Source of the DNA: Fimenecus sp964557975
Lineage (GTDB): Bacteria; Bacillota; Clostridia; Oscillospirales; Acutalibacteraceae
Length of the DNA stretch: 36,394 nt
Assembly (NCBI GenBank): GCA_964557975.1
Contig: CAZLCG010000018.1
Coordinates: 1 to 36,394 of the forward strand
Reading direction: 5' to 3'
A model generated the notes under the pieces. It was not told the origin of the DNA, did no database searches, and saw only the letters and a program-made list of their open reading frames with translations. Made by a program: the position numbers and the translations under genes. Within the stretch, counting starts at the first letter, position 1. Every line of letters starts with the position of its first letter. Below are positions 25,542 to 34,304 of the stretch, in pieces.

Positions 25542-26669
25542 ATGAAAAACGGAATTCAGAGAACCTACAAAAGCCGGTTAAACGGCGAGGTTAAGAGTGC
25601 TCAAAGGGAGTACACCGAGCCCGTAAAAATGCTTGCGGATGACGGCACCCTTTTGGTTTCGGGTTGGGCAAGACACATGGTTTTTGACTATGACCGAACT
25701 AAGTCAAGACCCAAGAACAGAAAAAAAGAGTGGGATTTTTACCAGATATGTAACGGGAAATATATGGTTCAGTTAAGCTTCGCAAACATTTCAATCGGCG
25801 GGTATGTCGGTCTTAATTTAGTGGATTTGAGAAATCCCGATCCGAACAAAAAGCTTATTGCAGGCATTATTGCCGAACCGATGTCGGCATTCCTCGGCGG
25901 CAGAGATAAATATGTTCTTCCCAAAAAGGGCGACGTTCCCAACAATGTAAAATTTAGAATCGGAAAAGCCGAAATTCAGTTTGATACTAAGGAAAATTCA
26001 CGAACTCTTTGGTTTAAGTCCGTTGATAAGAAAGACAAGTTGATTGAGTGCAGTTTTCAAATGGACATTCCCGACGGACTTGAAAATATAACAACGGTGT
26101 TTCCGTTTGAGGGACATCCAACCCGTTATTTTATGACTATGAAGCAGAACTGTATGCCCTGTAGGGGGAAGGTAAAATACGGTGAAGATATTTATGAGTT
26201 TTCTAAAGAGGACAGTTTTGCGTGTCTTGATTGGGGACGCGTTAACACGCCCTACCGTCTGGTATGGTATTGGGGCAACGGCGCGACCTACATATATGAC
26301 AGTGATGGTAATAAGCACACCTTCGGCTTTGAAATAACTTGGGGCATAGGCGATGAGAGCTATGCGACCGAAACCTGCATTTTCTATGACGGCAAGGTTC
26401 ATAAGCTCGGCGCGGTTGACGTCGAAGCCTTCCCCAAGCCCGATAATTATATGAAACCGTGGCATTTCATTTCGGAGGACGGCAGATTTGACTTTACTAT
26501 GACGCCGTTTTACGACCATCACAGTGATTTGAATGCCGTAAATATTATGCGTATGCATTCGCATCAGGTTCACGGTAACTGGAGCGGGACGGCGGTCCTT
26601 GACGACGGGACAAGACTTGAAATAAAGGATATGTACGCTTTTTGCGAATATGTGGAAAACAAATGGTAA
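25542..26669 (+). CDS. DUF2804 domain protein
   Basis: A 375-residue protein that matches the DUF2804 family (PF10974) in overall pattern; the function of the family is not established. Visible marks are GTLLVSGWARHMVFDYDR near the start, GGYVGLNLVD, the repeated aromatic stretches typical of a beta-rich fold, CLDWGRVNTPYRLVWYWGNG in the middle and HQVHGNWSGTAVLDDGTRLE near the end. There is no signal peptide or membrane helix, so it is probably cytoplasmic. The ATG at 25542 has AAAGGGG ten bases before it and is preferred to ATG 25512. It is monocistronic, with its own promoter and a shared terminator. Confidence 0.8.
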   Translation: MKNGIQRTYKSRLNGEVKSAQREYTEPVKMLADDGTLLVSGWARHMVFDYDRTKSRPKNRKKEWDFYQICNGKYMVQLSFANISIGGYVGLNLVDLRNPDPNKKLIAGIIAEPMSAFLGGRDKYVLPKKGDVPNNVKFRIGKAEIQFDTKENSRTLWFKSVDKKDKLIECSFQMDIPDGLENITTVFPFEGHPTRYFMTMKQNCMPCRGKVKYGEDIYEFSKEDSFACLDWGRVNTPYRLVWYWGNGATYIYDSDGNKHTFGFEITWGIGDESYATETCIFYDGKVHKLGAVDVEAFPKPDNYMKPWHFISEDGRFDFTMTPFYDHHSDLNAVNIMRMHSHQVHGNWSGTAVLDDGTRLEIKDMYAFCEYVENKW

Positions 26670-26679
26670 TTTAAACATA

Positions 26680-26719
26680 AAAACTGCTGCATTGTTTTTT
26701 TCCTGCAGCAGTTTTTGCA
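26680..26719. terminator. Bidirectional terminator
   Basis: A perfect 12-bp stem, AAAACTGCTGCA (26680-26691) with TGCAGCAGTTTT (26704-26715), with T's on the right and A's on the left. It ends both the DUF2804 transcript (plus) and the antiporter transcript (minus). Confidence 0.88.
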
Positions 26720-26736
26720 TATTATTTTACTTTTTA

Positions 26737-27933
26737 TTATATGGGTATTTGATTTGCCTTTCTCTTTTCATCCTTTGAGTATAAGGTCTTTAAAATAATC
26801 GGCGTGATGACGGACGAAACGAGTATGAGCAGTATAACGGGCGTGAAATATGCCGACGAGATTATACCGCACGAAAGCCCTTTTTGTGATACGATAAGCG
26901 CGACCTCGCCCCTTGTCATCATCCCGACGCCGATTTTAAGGCTGTCGGCGGTATTAAAGCGGCAAAGCCTTGCGGTAAAAGAACAGCCTATAATCTTGCA
27001 GATCAGTGCGACGGCGATAAAGCCTATTGCAAAAAGGACTATTTCGCCCGAAATTTTATCGAGGGAGGTTTTAAGACCGATACTTGCGAAAAACACAGGC
27101 CCGAAAAGCATATAAGAGCTTATGTCCATTTTCTCCGCTATGTAATCGGAATCGTGAATACTGCAAAGAATAATTCCCGCGACGTATGCTCCCGTAATAT
27201 CGGCAATGCCGAAAAATCTTTCGGCGACATAGGCAAGACCTAAGCACAGAGCAAGCCCCATAATCGGGATTCGCCTTGTATGAGGCCACAGCTTATCGGA
27301 AAAACGGAACAGCTTGTAAATAATATAGCCTATTAAAAACGCGAAAACAAAGAACAAAACTGTTTTAATAATAACCGAAATCGGTTTTGTTTCGCCGCCG
27401 TTCATCCCCACGACAAAGGTGAGAACGATAATACCTATAACGTCGTCGATTATCGCTGCGCTCATAACGGTAGTGCCGACCTCTGTGGAAAGCTTGCCGA
27501 GCTCTTTAAGAGTTTGAACGGTTATGCTGACGGATGTCGCCGTCATAATAACGCCTATGAAAACCGCCCTGTAAAAATCGGGCGAACCCCAAGGCGCAAA
27601 GCCGTAGAACAGGCTGTACAGAAGCGTGCCTCCCAAAAGCGGGACAAATACGCCCGCGCAGGCAACGGCGAACGCTTTAGGTCCGGTTTTAACAAGGTCG
27701 CGAAGATTTGTTTGAAGCCCTGCCGAAAACATAAGAAGAACAACGCCGATTTCGGCAAGCTCGGCAAGGAAATCGGTTTGGTCAACCAAGTGAAGCATAC
27801 TCGGACCTATAACTATTCCTGCGATGATTTCCCCGACGACCTGCGGCGCTTTTAATTTTCTTGCCGCAATTCCGAAAATCTTTGCGGCGATAATAATTAT
27901 GCAAAGACTTTTAAATACAGTATATGTTTCCAT
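26737..27933 (-). CDS. Cation/proton antiporter, Kef/CPA2 family
   Basis: A 398-residue membrane protein of the Na+/H+ exchanger superfamily (PF00999), with about 12 hydrophobic helices. Typical features are KLKAPQVVGEIIAGIVIGPS in the second helix, MFSAGLQTNL, the AAIIDDVIGIIVL segment with the paired acidic residues of the ion site, and GMMTRGEVALIVSQKG near the C-terminus. It has no RCK/TrkA-N nucleotide-binding domain, unlike KefB/KefC. It would exchange Na+ or K+ for protons across the cytoplasmic membrane; the ion is not predictable. The ATG (27931-27933) has AGGAG eight bases upstream and a good promoter. Confidence 0.9.
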   Translation of the reverse strand: METYTVFKSLCIIIIAAKIFGIAARKLKAPQVVGEIIAGIVIGPSMLHLVDQTDFLAELAEIGVVLLMFSAGLQTNLRDLVKTGPKAFAVACAGVFVPLLGGTLLYSLFYGFAPWGSPDFYRAVFIGVIMTATSVSITVQTLKELGKLSTEVGTTVMSAAIIDDVIGIIVLTFVVGMNGGETKPISVIIKTVLFFVFAFLIGYIIYKLFRFSDKLWPHTRRIPIMGLALCLGLAYVAERFFGIADITGAYVAGIILCSIHDSDYIAEKMDISSYMLFGPVFFASIGLKTSLDKISGEIVLFAIGFIAVALICKIIGCSFTARLCRFNTADSLKIGVGMMTRGEVALIVSQKGLSCGIISSAYFTPVILLILVSSVITPIILKTLYSKDEKRKANQIPI

Positions 27934-27961
27934 ATCCGATTATCTCCTCTTTTCGGTGATA

Positions 27962-27990
27962 ATTATACTCGCATACCGATTTAATTGCAA
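27962..27990 (-). promoter_or_regulatory. Antiporter promoter
   Basis: On the minus strand, TTGCAA (27985-27990), 17 bases, TATAAT (27962-27967), about 30 bases before the start codon. Confidence 0.75.
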
Positions 27991-28045
27991 ATAAATTTAT
28001 ATTATTCGGAAAAAGCGCCGAAAAATAAAAAAACAGCTGTGCATT

Positions 28046-28075
28046 GTTGAAAAGGTACGGGTTATGGTATATAAT
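28046..28075 (+). promoter_or_regulatory. Promoter of the ABC exporter operon
   Basis: TTGAAA (28046-28051), 18 bases, TATAAT (28070-28075). The leader to the first ABC gene is about 90 bases and contains no recognised control element. Confidence 0.7.
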
Positions 28076-28170
28076 AACAGTAAAATTTCGGGGTAAAGCG
28101 TGCTTATCGTGCTTATTTTATAAGAAATTAAAACGCGTTAAGCGCCCTTATACAAAACAGAGGTCAGGTA

Positions 28171-29898
28171 ATGAAAAAATATTTCAGCCTTTATAAAAAG
28201 CAGTTTATTATGGGACCCGCTTTCAAGCTTGCCGAGGCGATTTTGGAGCTTCTTGTGCCGCTTGTTGTCGCTCGGATCATTGACGTTGGGATCGCTCAAA
28301 ACGACAAGCCTTATATCTACAAAATGGGCTTGGTTTTATTTGTTTTGGCGCTTGCGGGCGTTGCTTTCGCGATCGTTTGCCAGTACAGCGCGGCTGTCGC
28401 TCAGCAGGGCGTGGGTACGCAGCTTCGCAACGATTTATTTAAAAAAATCAATTCGATGTCCCGTGAGGATATTGACAAGTTCGGTTCCGCTTCGCTGACT
28501 ACGAGAATAACAAATGATGTTAACCAAATTCAATCGGCGGTCGCAATGCTTATCCGTCTTGTTTTCCGTTCGCCGTTTTTGATTGCGGGCTCGCTTATTA
28601 TGGCTGTCGGGCTTGACAGGGAAATATCCGTTATTTTCTTTGTCGGCGCGGTTATTGTAAGCGTTATACTTTATTTTATTTTAAGCCGTTCTCTGCCGCT
28701 TTATAAAAAGATACAGAAGCTTTTTGATAAGCTCGCAGCGGTCGTTAAGGATAACCTTACGGGCGTGCGCGTGGTAAGGGCGTTTTCAAAGACCGAATAC
28801 GAAAAAGAACGCTTTGAAAAGACCAATTCCGACATTACCGCGGAAAATCTAAGAGCAGGCAGGCTCAGCGCGCTGTTAAATCCGCTTTCGTTTGCGGTGC
28901 TTAATACGGCGATTATTGCAATTCTGTATTTCGGAGGCGTGAAGGTAAACGCAGGCGGGCTTTCGCAGGGCGAGATAATAGCATTTACGAATTATATGAC
29001 GCAGATTTTGCTTTCTATTATTGTTTTTTCAAACGTCATTGTCATATTTACAAAGGCAGGGGCAAGCTATTACAGGATCAAAGAGGTTCTTGACGTTACG
29101 CCCGAGCTGACCGACGAAAACGCCAAGGAGTTTAAGCCCGATTTCACAAGGCCTGCGGTTGAATTTAAAAATGTGGATTTTTCATACGGAGAATCCGCGG
29201 AAAAGGTGCTGTCCGACGTCAATTTTTCTGTAGAAAGAAATGAAACCGTCGGAATAATCGGCGGTACGGGAAGCGGCAAAAGTACGCTTGTGAACCTTAC
29301 AGCCCGATTTTACGACGCGGACGGCGGGGAAATATCAATATTCGGAAACAGTATTAAGGATTACAGGTTTTCGGCTCTGAGAAAGCTCATTCATATTGTG
29401 CCGCAGAAGAGCAGACTTTTCAGCGGAACGATAAGGGAAAACCTTTTGTACGGCAATGAAAACGCGACGGATGAAGAAATTGAAAGGGCGCTTAAAATTT
29501 CACAGTCCTACGAGTTTGTTTCAAGGCTTAAAAACGGACTTGAAACCGAAATAAACGAGGACAGCAAAAACCTTTCGGGCGGTCAGAAGCAAAGGCTATG
29601 CATTGCAAGGGCGATTTTGGGCAGTCCCGAAATACTGATATTTGACGATTCGTCGTCGGCACTTGACTTTGCAACCGACGCAAGGCTCCGCAAGGCGCTG
29701 CGAGAGGAACTTAACGGAACAACGGTAATAATGGTTTCACAAAGGGTCAACACCGTAAAAAACGCCGATAAAATAATAGTTATGAACGACGGCGAAATCT
29801 GCGGTACGGGTACACATTCGCAGCTGTTTAAAGCAAATGAGGTATATAACGAAATTTGCCTGTCGCAGCTTTCGCAGAAAGAGGTGATGAGCATATGA
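28171..29898 (+). CDS. ABC exporter half-transporter, degenerate-site subunit
   Basis: A 575-residue fusion of six membrane helices (about 15-300) and an ATPase domain (about 335-570), the layout of type IV multidrug/lipid exporters. Walker A is G364-GTGSGKST, the signature LSGGQ (468-472) is canonical, but the Walker B catalytic Glu is Asp493 (FDDSSSALD) and the switch His is Gln524 (MVSQRV). Those changes make one ATP site non-hydrolytic, as in the heterodimers BmrCD, LmrCD and TM287/288. The partner is the next gene, which overlaps the stop by four bases (ATGA). Substrate unknown; drug efflux is a family-level expectation only. Confidence 0.93.
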   Translation: MKKYFSLYKKQFIMGPAFKLAEAILELLVPLVVARIIDVGIAQNDKPYIYKMGLVLFVLALAGVAFAIVCQYSAAVAQQGVGTQLRNDLFKKINSMSREDIDKFGSASLTTRITNDVNQIQSAVAMLIRLVFRSPFLIAGSLIMAVGLDREISVIFFVGAVIVSVILYFILSRSLPLYKKIQKLFDKLAAVVKDNLTGVRVVRAFSKTEYEKERFEKTNSDITAENLRAGRLSALLNPLSFAVLNTAIIAILYFGGVKVNAGGLSQGEIIAFTNYMTQILLSIIVFSNVIVIFTKAGASYYRIKEVLDVTPELTDENAKEFKPDFTRPAVEFKNVDFSYGESAEKVLSDVNFSVERNETVGIIGGTGSGKSTLVNLTARFYDADGGEISIFGNSIKDYRFSALRKLIHIVPQKSRLFSGTIRENLLYGNENATDEEIERALKISQSYEFVSRLKNGLETEINEDSKNLSGGQKQRLCIARAILGSPEILIFDDSSSALDFATDARLRKALREELNGTTVIMVSQRVNTVKNADKIIVMNDGEICGTGTHSQLFKANEVYNEICLSQLSQKEVMSI

Positions 29899-31622
29899 AA
29901 ACCTTTAAAAGGCTTTTGGGTTATATTAAGCCGTTCAGAGCGGATATGGTTATCGCCTGCGTTTCCGCGCTTATAGGAGTGCTTATGTCGCTTCTTGTTC
30001 CCGTTTTAATAGGCAGGGGCGTTGACTGCATAGTCGGCGCGGGCGAGGTCGATTTTCATTCGCTTAAAAGCGTATGCGTTGAACTGCTTGTCACAATCCT
30101 CGTTTCCGCGCTGTTTCAGTGGGTAATGACGTACAGCTCAAACAGACTGTCATATAAAACGGTCAAAATGTTAAGATCCGACATGCTTTCAAAAATTAAC
30201 GGAATAGGGTTAAAATATATTGACTCTACCCCTCACGGAGATATTATAAACTCTGTTGTCACGGACGCGGATATTGTTTCAACGGGGCTGCTGCAGGGCT
30301 TTACTCAGGTGCTTTCGGGTCTTGTGACAATTCTCGGGACGCTTGTATTTATGTTCCTTATTAACCCTTATATCGCGCTTGTGGTTGTTGTTCTGACGCC
30401 GCTTTCGTTCTTTGTCGCCTCGTTTATTGCAAGGCGTTCCCACTCTAAATTCAGCGAGCAGGCAAGGCTTAGGGGAGCGCTTACGGGCTTTGCTTCGGAA
30501 ATGATTGACGGCTCGGAGGTCGTAAAGGCATTCGGTACGGAGGAAAAAGCAATAGAAAAATTTGAGGATTTGAACAAGCGCTGGGAAAAGGTCGGCGTAG
30601 CGGCGCATTTCTATTCGGCGCTCACAAATCCCGTAACCCGTTTTGTCAACGCTGTTGTTTATGCGGCGGTTGCCGTATTCGGCGGAATCAGCGCGGTCGG
30701 CGGAGCAATCACTGTCGGTGCGCTCGCTTCGTTTTTGTCATACTGTTCGCAGTATACAAAGCCGTTTAATGAAATTTCGGCTGTTATTGCGGAATTTCAG
30801 AATGCGATAAGCTCTGCGGAAAGAATTTTCTTTTTTCTTGATGTTAAAGAGGAAAAAAGCGACAGTAACGGCATTTGGCTTGACGGCGTTAAGGGAGACG
30901 TATGCTTAAAGGATGTTTCATTCTCTTATACAAGTAAAAAGCCGTTTATAGAAGGGCTTAATATTGATGTTAAAAGCGGTCAGACCGTTGCGCTCGTAGG
31001 ACCTACGGGCTGCGGCAAGACAACGCTTATAAATCTTTTAATGCGTTTTTACGATATTGACGGCGGTGAAATAACCGTTGACGGTAATAATATACAAGCG
31101 CTTACGAGAAAGAGCCTGAGAAGTAAATTCGGTATGGTTTTACAGGATACCTGGCTTTTTTCGGGGACAATCTATGAGAATATCGCATACGGCAAGGACG
31201 GAGCAACCTATGACGAGGTCGCCGAAGCGGCTGAAAAGGCGCATGCACACAGCTTTATTAAGCGCCTGCCCGACGGCTACGAAACCTTGCTTACGGGCAA
31301 CGGCGAAAATCTTTCACAGGGTCAAAGGCAGCTTATTTCCATAGCAAGGGTAATGCTTTCCGATCCGCCGATGCTTATTCTTGACGAGGCAACGAGCAGT
31401 ATTGACACGAGAACCGAGGTTAAAATTCAAAAGGCGTTTTCCGTTCTTATGAACGGCAGAACCTCCTTTATAGTTGCACATAGGCTTTCAACAATTAAGA
31501 ATGCGGATATTATCCTTGTTATGAAAGACGGAAAAATTATTGAGCGGGGTACGCACGACGGGCTTATTGAAAAGGGTGGGTTCTATAAGGAACTTTACAA
31601 CAGTCAGTTTGCTGTGTTTTGA
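29895..31622 (+). CDS. ABC exporter half-transporter, catalytic subunit
   Basis: Partner of the preceding gene, also 575 residues, with six membrane helices followed by an ATPase domain. Walker A is G369-PTGCGKTT, Walker B is LILD497-E498 with the catalytic Glu, and the switch His is H529 (VAHRLST). The signature is LSQGQ (473-477) rather than LSGGQ, which complements the Asp/Gln changes in the partner: the degenerate site of such heterodimers is built from the altered Walker B of one subunit and the altered signature of the other. ATG 29895 overlaps the upstream stop and has AAAGAGGTGA before it. An in-frame start at 29856 is inside the previous gene and is rejected. Confidence 0.93.
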   Translation: MKTFKRLLGYIKPFRADMVIACVSALIGVLMSLLVPVLIGRGVDCIVGAGEVDFHSLKSVCVELLVTILVSALFQWVMTYSSNRLSYKTVKMLRSDMLSKINGIGLKYIDSTPHGDIINSVVTDADIVSTGLLQGFTQVLSGLVTILGTLVFMFLINPYIALVVVVLTPLSFFVASFIARRSHSKFSEQARLRGALTGFASEMIDGSEVVKAFGTEEKAIEKFEDLNKRWEKVGVAAHFYSALTNPVTRFVNAVVYAAVAVFGGISAVGGAITVGALASFLSYCSQYTKPFNEISAVIAEFQNAISSAERIFFFLDVKEEKSDSNGIWLDGVKGDVCLKDVSFSYTSKKPFIEGLNIDVKSGQTVALVGPTGCGKTTLINLLMRFYDIDGGEITVDGNNIQALTRKSLRSKFGMVLQDTWLFSGTIYENIAYGKDGATYDEVAEAAEKAHAHSFIKRLPDGYETLLTGNGENLSQGQRQLISIARVMLSDPPMLILDEATSSIDTRTEVKIQKAFSVLMNGRTSFIVAHRLSTIKNADIILVMKDGKIIERGTHDGLIEKGGFYKELYNSQFAVF

Positions 31623-31672
31623 GCAATATGCCCGAAGCATGATAATTAAATTTATTTATGTTTAAAGAATTG

Positions 31673-31701
31673 TTGCAAAATCATTCGTTATGGGATACAA
31701 T
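31673..31701 (+). promoter_or_regulatory. Rubrerythrin promoter
   Basis: TTGCAA (31673-31678), 17 bases, TACAAT (31696-31701). The 50 bases upstream are AT-rich, but no convincing PerR or Fur box was found. The leader (about 31708-31780) is GC-rich, with some self-complementary GGC/GCC and AAGC/GCTT stretches. Confidence 0.7.
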
Positions 31702-31780
31702 ATATTTAATCGGAAATAGGCAAGCCCCGCTTTAAGCAAGCGAAGCCTGAGCGCCGCTCCGATATAAAGGAGGTAAATAT

Positions 31781-32317
31781 ATGAGTAAGTATGCAGGCAC
31801 TCAAACAGAGAAAAATCTTGAAGCCGCTTTTTCGGGCGAATCACAGGCGAGAAACAAATATACATATTTCGCTTCGGTTGCCAAAAAAGAGGGCTATGAG
31901 CAAATTGCCTCTCTGTTTTTGAAAACGGCTGACAATGAAAAAGAACACGCAAAGATGTGGTTTAAAGAGCTTTCGGGCATAGGCGATACCTCCGAAAATC
32001 TGAAAGCCGCCGCCGAAGGGGAAAACTACGAGTGGACCGATATGTATGCAGGCTTTGCGGAAACCGCGGAGAAGGAGGGATTCCCCGAGCTTGCCGAAAA
32101 GTTCCGTCTGGTTGCGGAAATTGAAAAGCACCACGAGGAACGTTACCGCGCGCTTCTTAAAAATACAGAGCTTGCCGAGGTTTTCAAAAAAAGCGAGGTC
32201 AAGGTTTGGGAGTGCCGTAACTGCGGTCACATTGTCGTAGGCACAAGCGCGCCCGAAATCTGCCCTGTCTGTAATCACCCGCAGAGCTATTTTGAAGTTC
32301 GCAGTGAAAATTATTAA
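31781..32317 (+). CDS. rbr: Rubrerythrin
   Basis: A non-haem di-iron peroxidase that reduces hydrogen peroxide in the cytoplasm of anaerobes; 178 residues. The four-helix ferritin-like domain carries the iron ligands in GESQARNKY, DNEKEHAKMW, EGFPELAEKF and IEKHHEERY. The C-terminal rubredoxin-like domain has two Cys pairs, CRNC and CPVC. AAGGAGG precedes ATG 31781. It is followed after 20 bases by a rubredoxin, the likely electron donor, so the two form a peroxide-defence unit. Confidence 0.96.
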   Translation: MSKYAGTQTEKNLEAAFSGESQARNKYTYFASVAKKEGYEQIASLFLKTADNEKEHAKMWFKELSGIGDTSENLKAAAEGENYEWTDMYAGFAETAEKEGFPELAEKFRLVAEIEKHHEERYRALLKNTELAEVFKKSEVKVWECRNCGHIVVGTSAPEICPVCNHPQSYFEVRSENY

Positions 32318-32337
32318 ACATAAGGAGGAATATCAGT

Positions 32338-32499
32338 ATGAAAAAGTATGTATGCGACGTTTGCGGCTGGGAGTACGATGAGGCTGTCGGAGATCCCGAC
32401 AACGGAATCGCACCCGGCACAAAATTTGAGGATTTGCCCGAGGATTTTGTATGCCCGCTGTGCGGCGTAGGTAAGGATTCTTTTTCGGAAGCCGAGTAA
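32338..32499 (+). CDS. Rubredoxin
   Basis: A 53-residue one-iron electron carrier. It starts MKKYVCDVCGWEYDEAVGDP and has the second pair in CPLCGVGKDSF; the two CxxC pairs bind one iron, and the Tyr and Trp of the hydrophobic core are present. GGAGGAA lies just before ATG 32338. It is in an operon with rubrerythrin and probably delivers electrons to it. A terminator-like hairpin follows. Confidence 0.96.
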   Translation: MKKYVCDVCGWEYDEAVGDPDNGIAPGTKFEDLPEDFVCPLCGVGKDSFSEAE

Positions 32500-32514
32500 T
32501 TTTGTCTTCCGGTA

Positions 32515-32555
32515 AACGGCACGGCTCTGTTAACGGGGCTGTGCCGTTATTTCTT
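32515..32555 (+). terminator. Probable terminator after rubredoxin
   Basis: AACGGCAC pairs perfectly with GTGCCGTT (32515-32522 with 32541-32548), followed by a modest T-rich stretch (ATTTCTT). Some read-through into hflX is possible, since no clear promoter was found for that gene. Confidence 0.65.
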
Positions 32556-32601
32556 GAAGCGTACAAATTTTTAATTCGCCGTGTATTGAGAAGGAGAGAA
32601 A

Positions 32602-33849
32602 ATGGCGTATTACGAAAACAGCCGAAAGCCTGAAAATGTAATGCTTATCTGCGTTGATACGGGTGAATTTTCCGCCGATGAGTCGCTTTCGGAGCTTGGG
32701 GAGCTTACAAAAACCGCAGGCGGGGAGGTCATGTTCACGCTTACGCAGAAGATGCCCTTGCCGAACCCCGCAACCTATATAGGAAGCGGCAGGACGGAAG
32801 AACTTAAATCGGCGTGTGAGAATTATGAAATAGACCTTGTTATCGCCGATGATGAGTTAAGTCCCGCGCAGCTTAAAAATCTTGAAAATATAACCGACGT
32901 AAGAGTTATTGACCGCACTATGCTTATTCTTGATATTTTCGCGCAAAGGGCAAGAAGCAGAGAGGGTAAATTACAGGTTGAGTTAGCGCAGCTTAAATAC
33001 TCGCTGCCGTTTCTGACGGGCAAGGGCAGGGGGCTTTCAAGGCTCGGCGGCGGAATAGGCACGAGAGGACCCGGCGAAAGCAAGCTTGAAAGCGATAAAC
33101 GCCATATAAGGCGCAGAATATACGCGCTTGAGGACGAGCTCCGAAAAATTGAAAAACGCCGAACCTCAATGCGCGAAAGGCGCAAAAAGGACGGCGTCAT
33201 ATCGGTTGCGATAGTAGGCTATACAAACGCGGGCAAGTCAACGCTTATGAACACGCTTACAAACGCGGGCGTATTGGCGGAGGACAAGCTGTTTGCAACG
33301 CTTGACCCGACGGCAAGAAGGCTTGTCCTTCCGAGCGGCAGAAGCGTTATGCTGATTGATACGGTAGGTCTTGTAAGACGGCTTCCCCATAAACTTATTG
33401 AGGCGTTTAAATCAACTCTTGAGGAGGCTAAGCAGGCTGATTTAATTCTCAATGTCTGCGACGCGTCAAGCCCCGAATGCTCTGAACATATAAGGGTAAC
33501 GGACGGGCTTTTAAGAGAGCTTGGATGCGAAGGCACTCCCGTTATTTCGGTTATGAACAAGTGCGATTTGGCTCCCGATATTTACAACCTGCCCGTAATA
33601 GGCGGTTCGGTTTTGCTGAGCGCTTTAAACGGCACGGGAATACAAAACCTTTTAAATGCTGTTGATAACGCTCTCCCGAAAACCCATACGAACGCAAGGC
33701 TGCTTATTCCGTTTGACGAAGGCTCGATTATATCTGAAATAAGGAAAGACGGCGTTATAAAAAGCGAAGAATTTACGGAAAACGGAACGCTTATCGAAGC
33801 AAGCGTAAATATCCGCGAGCTTGAAAAAATAAAACAGTATATTATGTAG
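32602..33849 (+). CDS. hflX: GTPase HflX
   Basis: Ribosome-associated GTPase that splits stalled or stressed ribosomes; 415 residues. The N-terminal HflX domain includes PATYIGSGRTEEL and the glycine-rich GGGIGTRGPGESKLESD, followed by a coiled-coil linker (HIRRRIYALEDELRKIEKRR) and a G-domain with GYTNAGKST (G1), FATLDPTARR (G2), DTVGLVRRLPHKL (G3) and NKCD (G4). A short C-terminal domain follows. AAGGAGAG precedes ATG 32602. It lies 102 bases after rubredoxin and ends at a strong terminator. Confidence 0.96.
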   Translation: MAYYENSRKPENVMLICVDTGEFSADESLSELGELTKTAGGEVMFTLTQKMPLPNPATYIGSGRTEELKSACENYEIDLVIADDELSPAQLKNLENITDVRVIDRTMLILDIFAQRARSREGKLQVELAQLKYSLPFLTGKGRGLSRLGGGIGTRGPGESKLESDKRHIRRRIYALEDELRKIEKRRTSMRERRKKDGVISVAIVGYTNAGKSTLMNTLTNAGVLAEDKLFATLDPTARRLVLPSGRSVMLIDTVGLVRRLPHKLIEAFKSTLEEAKQADLILNVCDASSPECSEHIRVTDGLLRELGCEGTPVISVMNKCDLAPDIYNLPVIGGSVLLSALNGTGIQNLLNAVDNALPKTHTNARLLIPFDEGSIISEIRKDGVIKSEEFTENGTLIEASVNIRELEKIKQYIM

Positions 33850-33859
33850 AAATGATTTT

Positions 33860-33894
33860 GCGGAGCGACCCAAATAAGGGGACGCTCCGCTTTT
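33860..33894 (+). terminator. hflX terminator
   Basis: GCGGAGCG pairs with CGCTCCGC, with a second CCC/GGG stem inside, followed by TTTT. It lies 10 bases after the hflX stop. Confidence 0.88.
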
Positions 33895-33901
33895 GAATTT
33901 G

Positions 33902-34084
33902 TTAATTACAGGTGCTGCAATTATGCGCTTCTTTTTTGGTGTAGCTCTTGCAGAAATGCGGAATATCAACAGAGTTGGCGGATGTTTTCATATTCGTTAC
34001 CTCTATAACGTCTTTTTCGCATTTATTGCGGCTTGCGTTATAAATACATTCCGTTACATCGCATTTTACGCCTTGATTTTCCAT
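33902..34084 (-). CDS. DUF1540 domain protein
   Basis: A 60-residue Cys-rich protein of the DUF1540 family (PF07561), common in Clostridia and of unknown role. It starts MENQGVKCDVTECIYNASRN and has Cys residues spaced for metal binding, ending HFCKSYTKKEAHNCSTCN with an extra CSTC pair. GGAGGT lies eight bases before the ATG (34082-34084), which favours this start over an upstream in-frame ATG at 34153. It reads toward hflX, has its own upstream region with a 12-bp inverted repeat, and is not part of a visible operon. Confidence 0.85.
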   Translation of the reverse strand: MENQGVKCDVTECIYNASRNKCEKDVIEVTNMKTSANSVDIPHFCKSYTKKEAHNCSTCN

Positions 34085-34116
34085 AGTTAATACCTCCAAT
34101 ATATTTTGTTTTATTA

Positions 34117-34154
34117 TTTTGCTCTTAAAAAACGAAATTATTATTAAGAGCAAA
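34117..34154. repeat. 12-bp inverted repeat upstream of the DUF1540 gene
   Basis: TTTTGCTCTTAA (34117-34128) and TTAAGAGCAAAA (34143-34154) are perfect inverted copies 14 bases apart, in the upstream region of the DUF1540 gene. No T-run follows on either strand. It may be an operator or mRNA leader structure. Confidence 0.55.
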
Positions 34155-34242
34155 AATAAAACCGTACCGAAAGGGAAAACGCCTGATGACCGAGAGCTTT
34201 TTGATTTTAGGTATTATTTGCAGAAGCTGTGCGAAGCACAAT

Positions 34243-34275
34243 AAAAAAACGATACTCTCCTTGCGGAAAGTATCG
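34243..34275 (-). terminator. Terminator of the ireB unit
   Basis: On the minus strand, CGATACTTTCC pairs with GGAGAGTATCG around GCAA (one G-U pair), then seven T's. It is 30 bases after the stop of the 98-residue gene. A second small hairpin (TGTGC-GAA-GCACA) lies just beyond at about 34228-34240. Confidence 0.88.
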
Positions 34276-34304
34276 CACAGCCCGATTTTGTTAAAATTTT
34301 CTTT

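Noticed and set aside
31620..31672. PerR or Fur box before rubrerythrin
   Set aside because: The region is AT-rich but shows no adequate match to the TTATAATNATTATAA-like palindrome.
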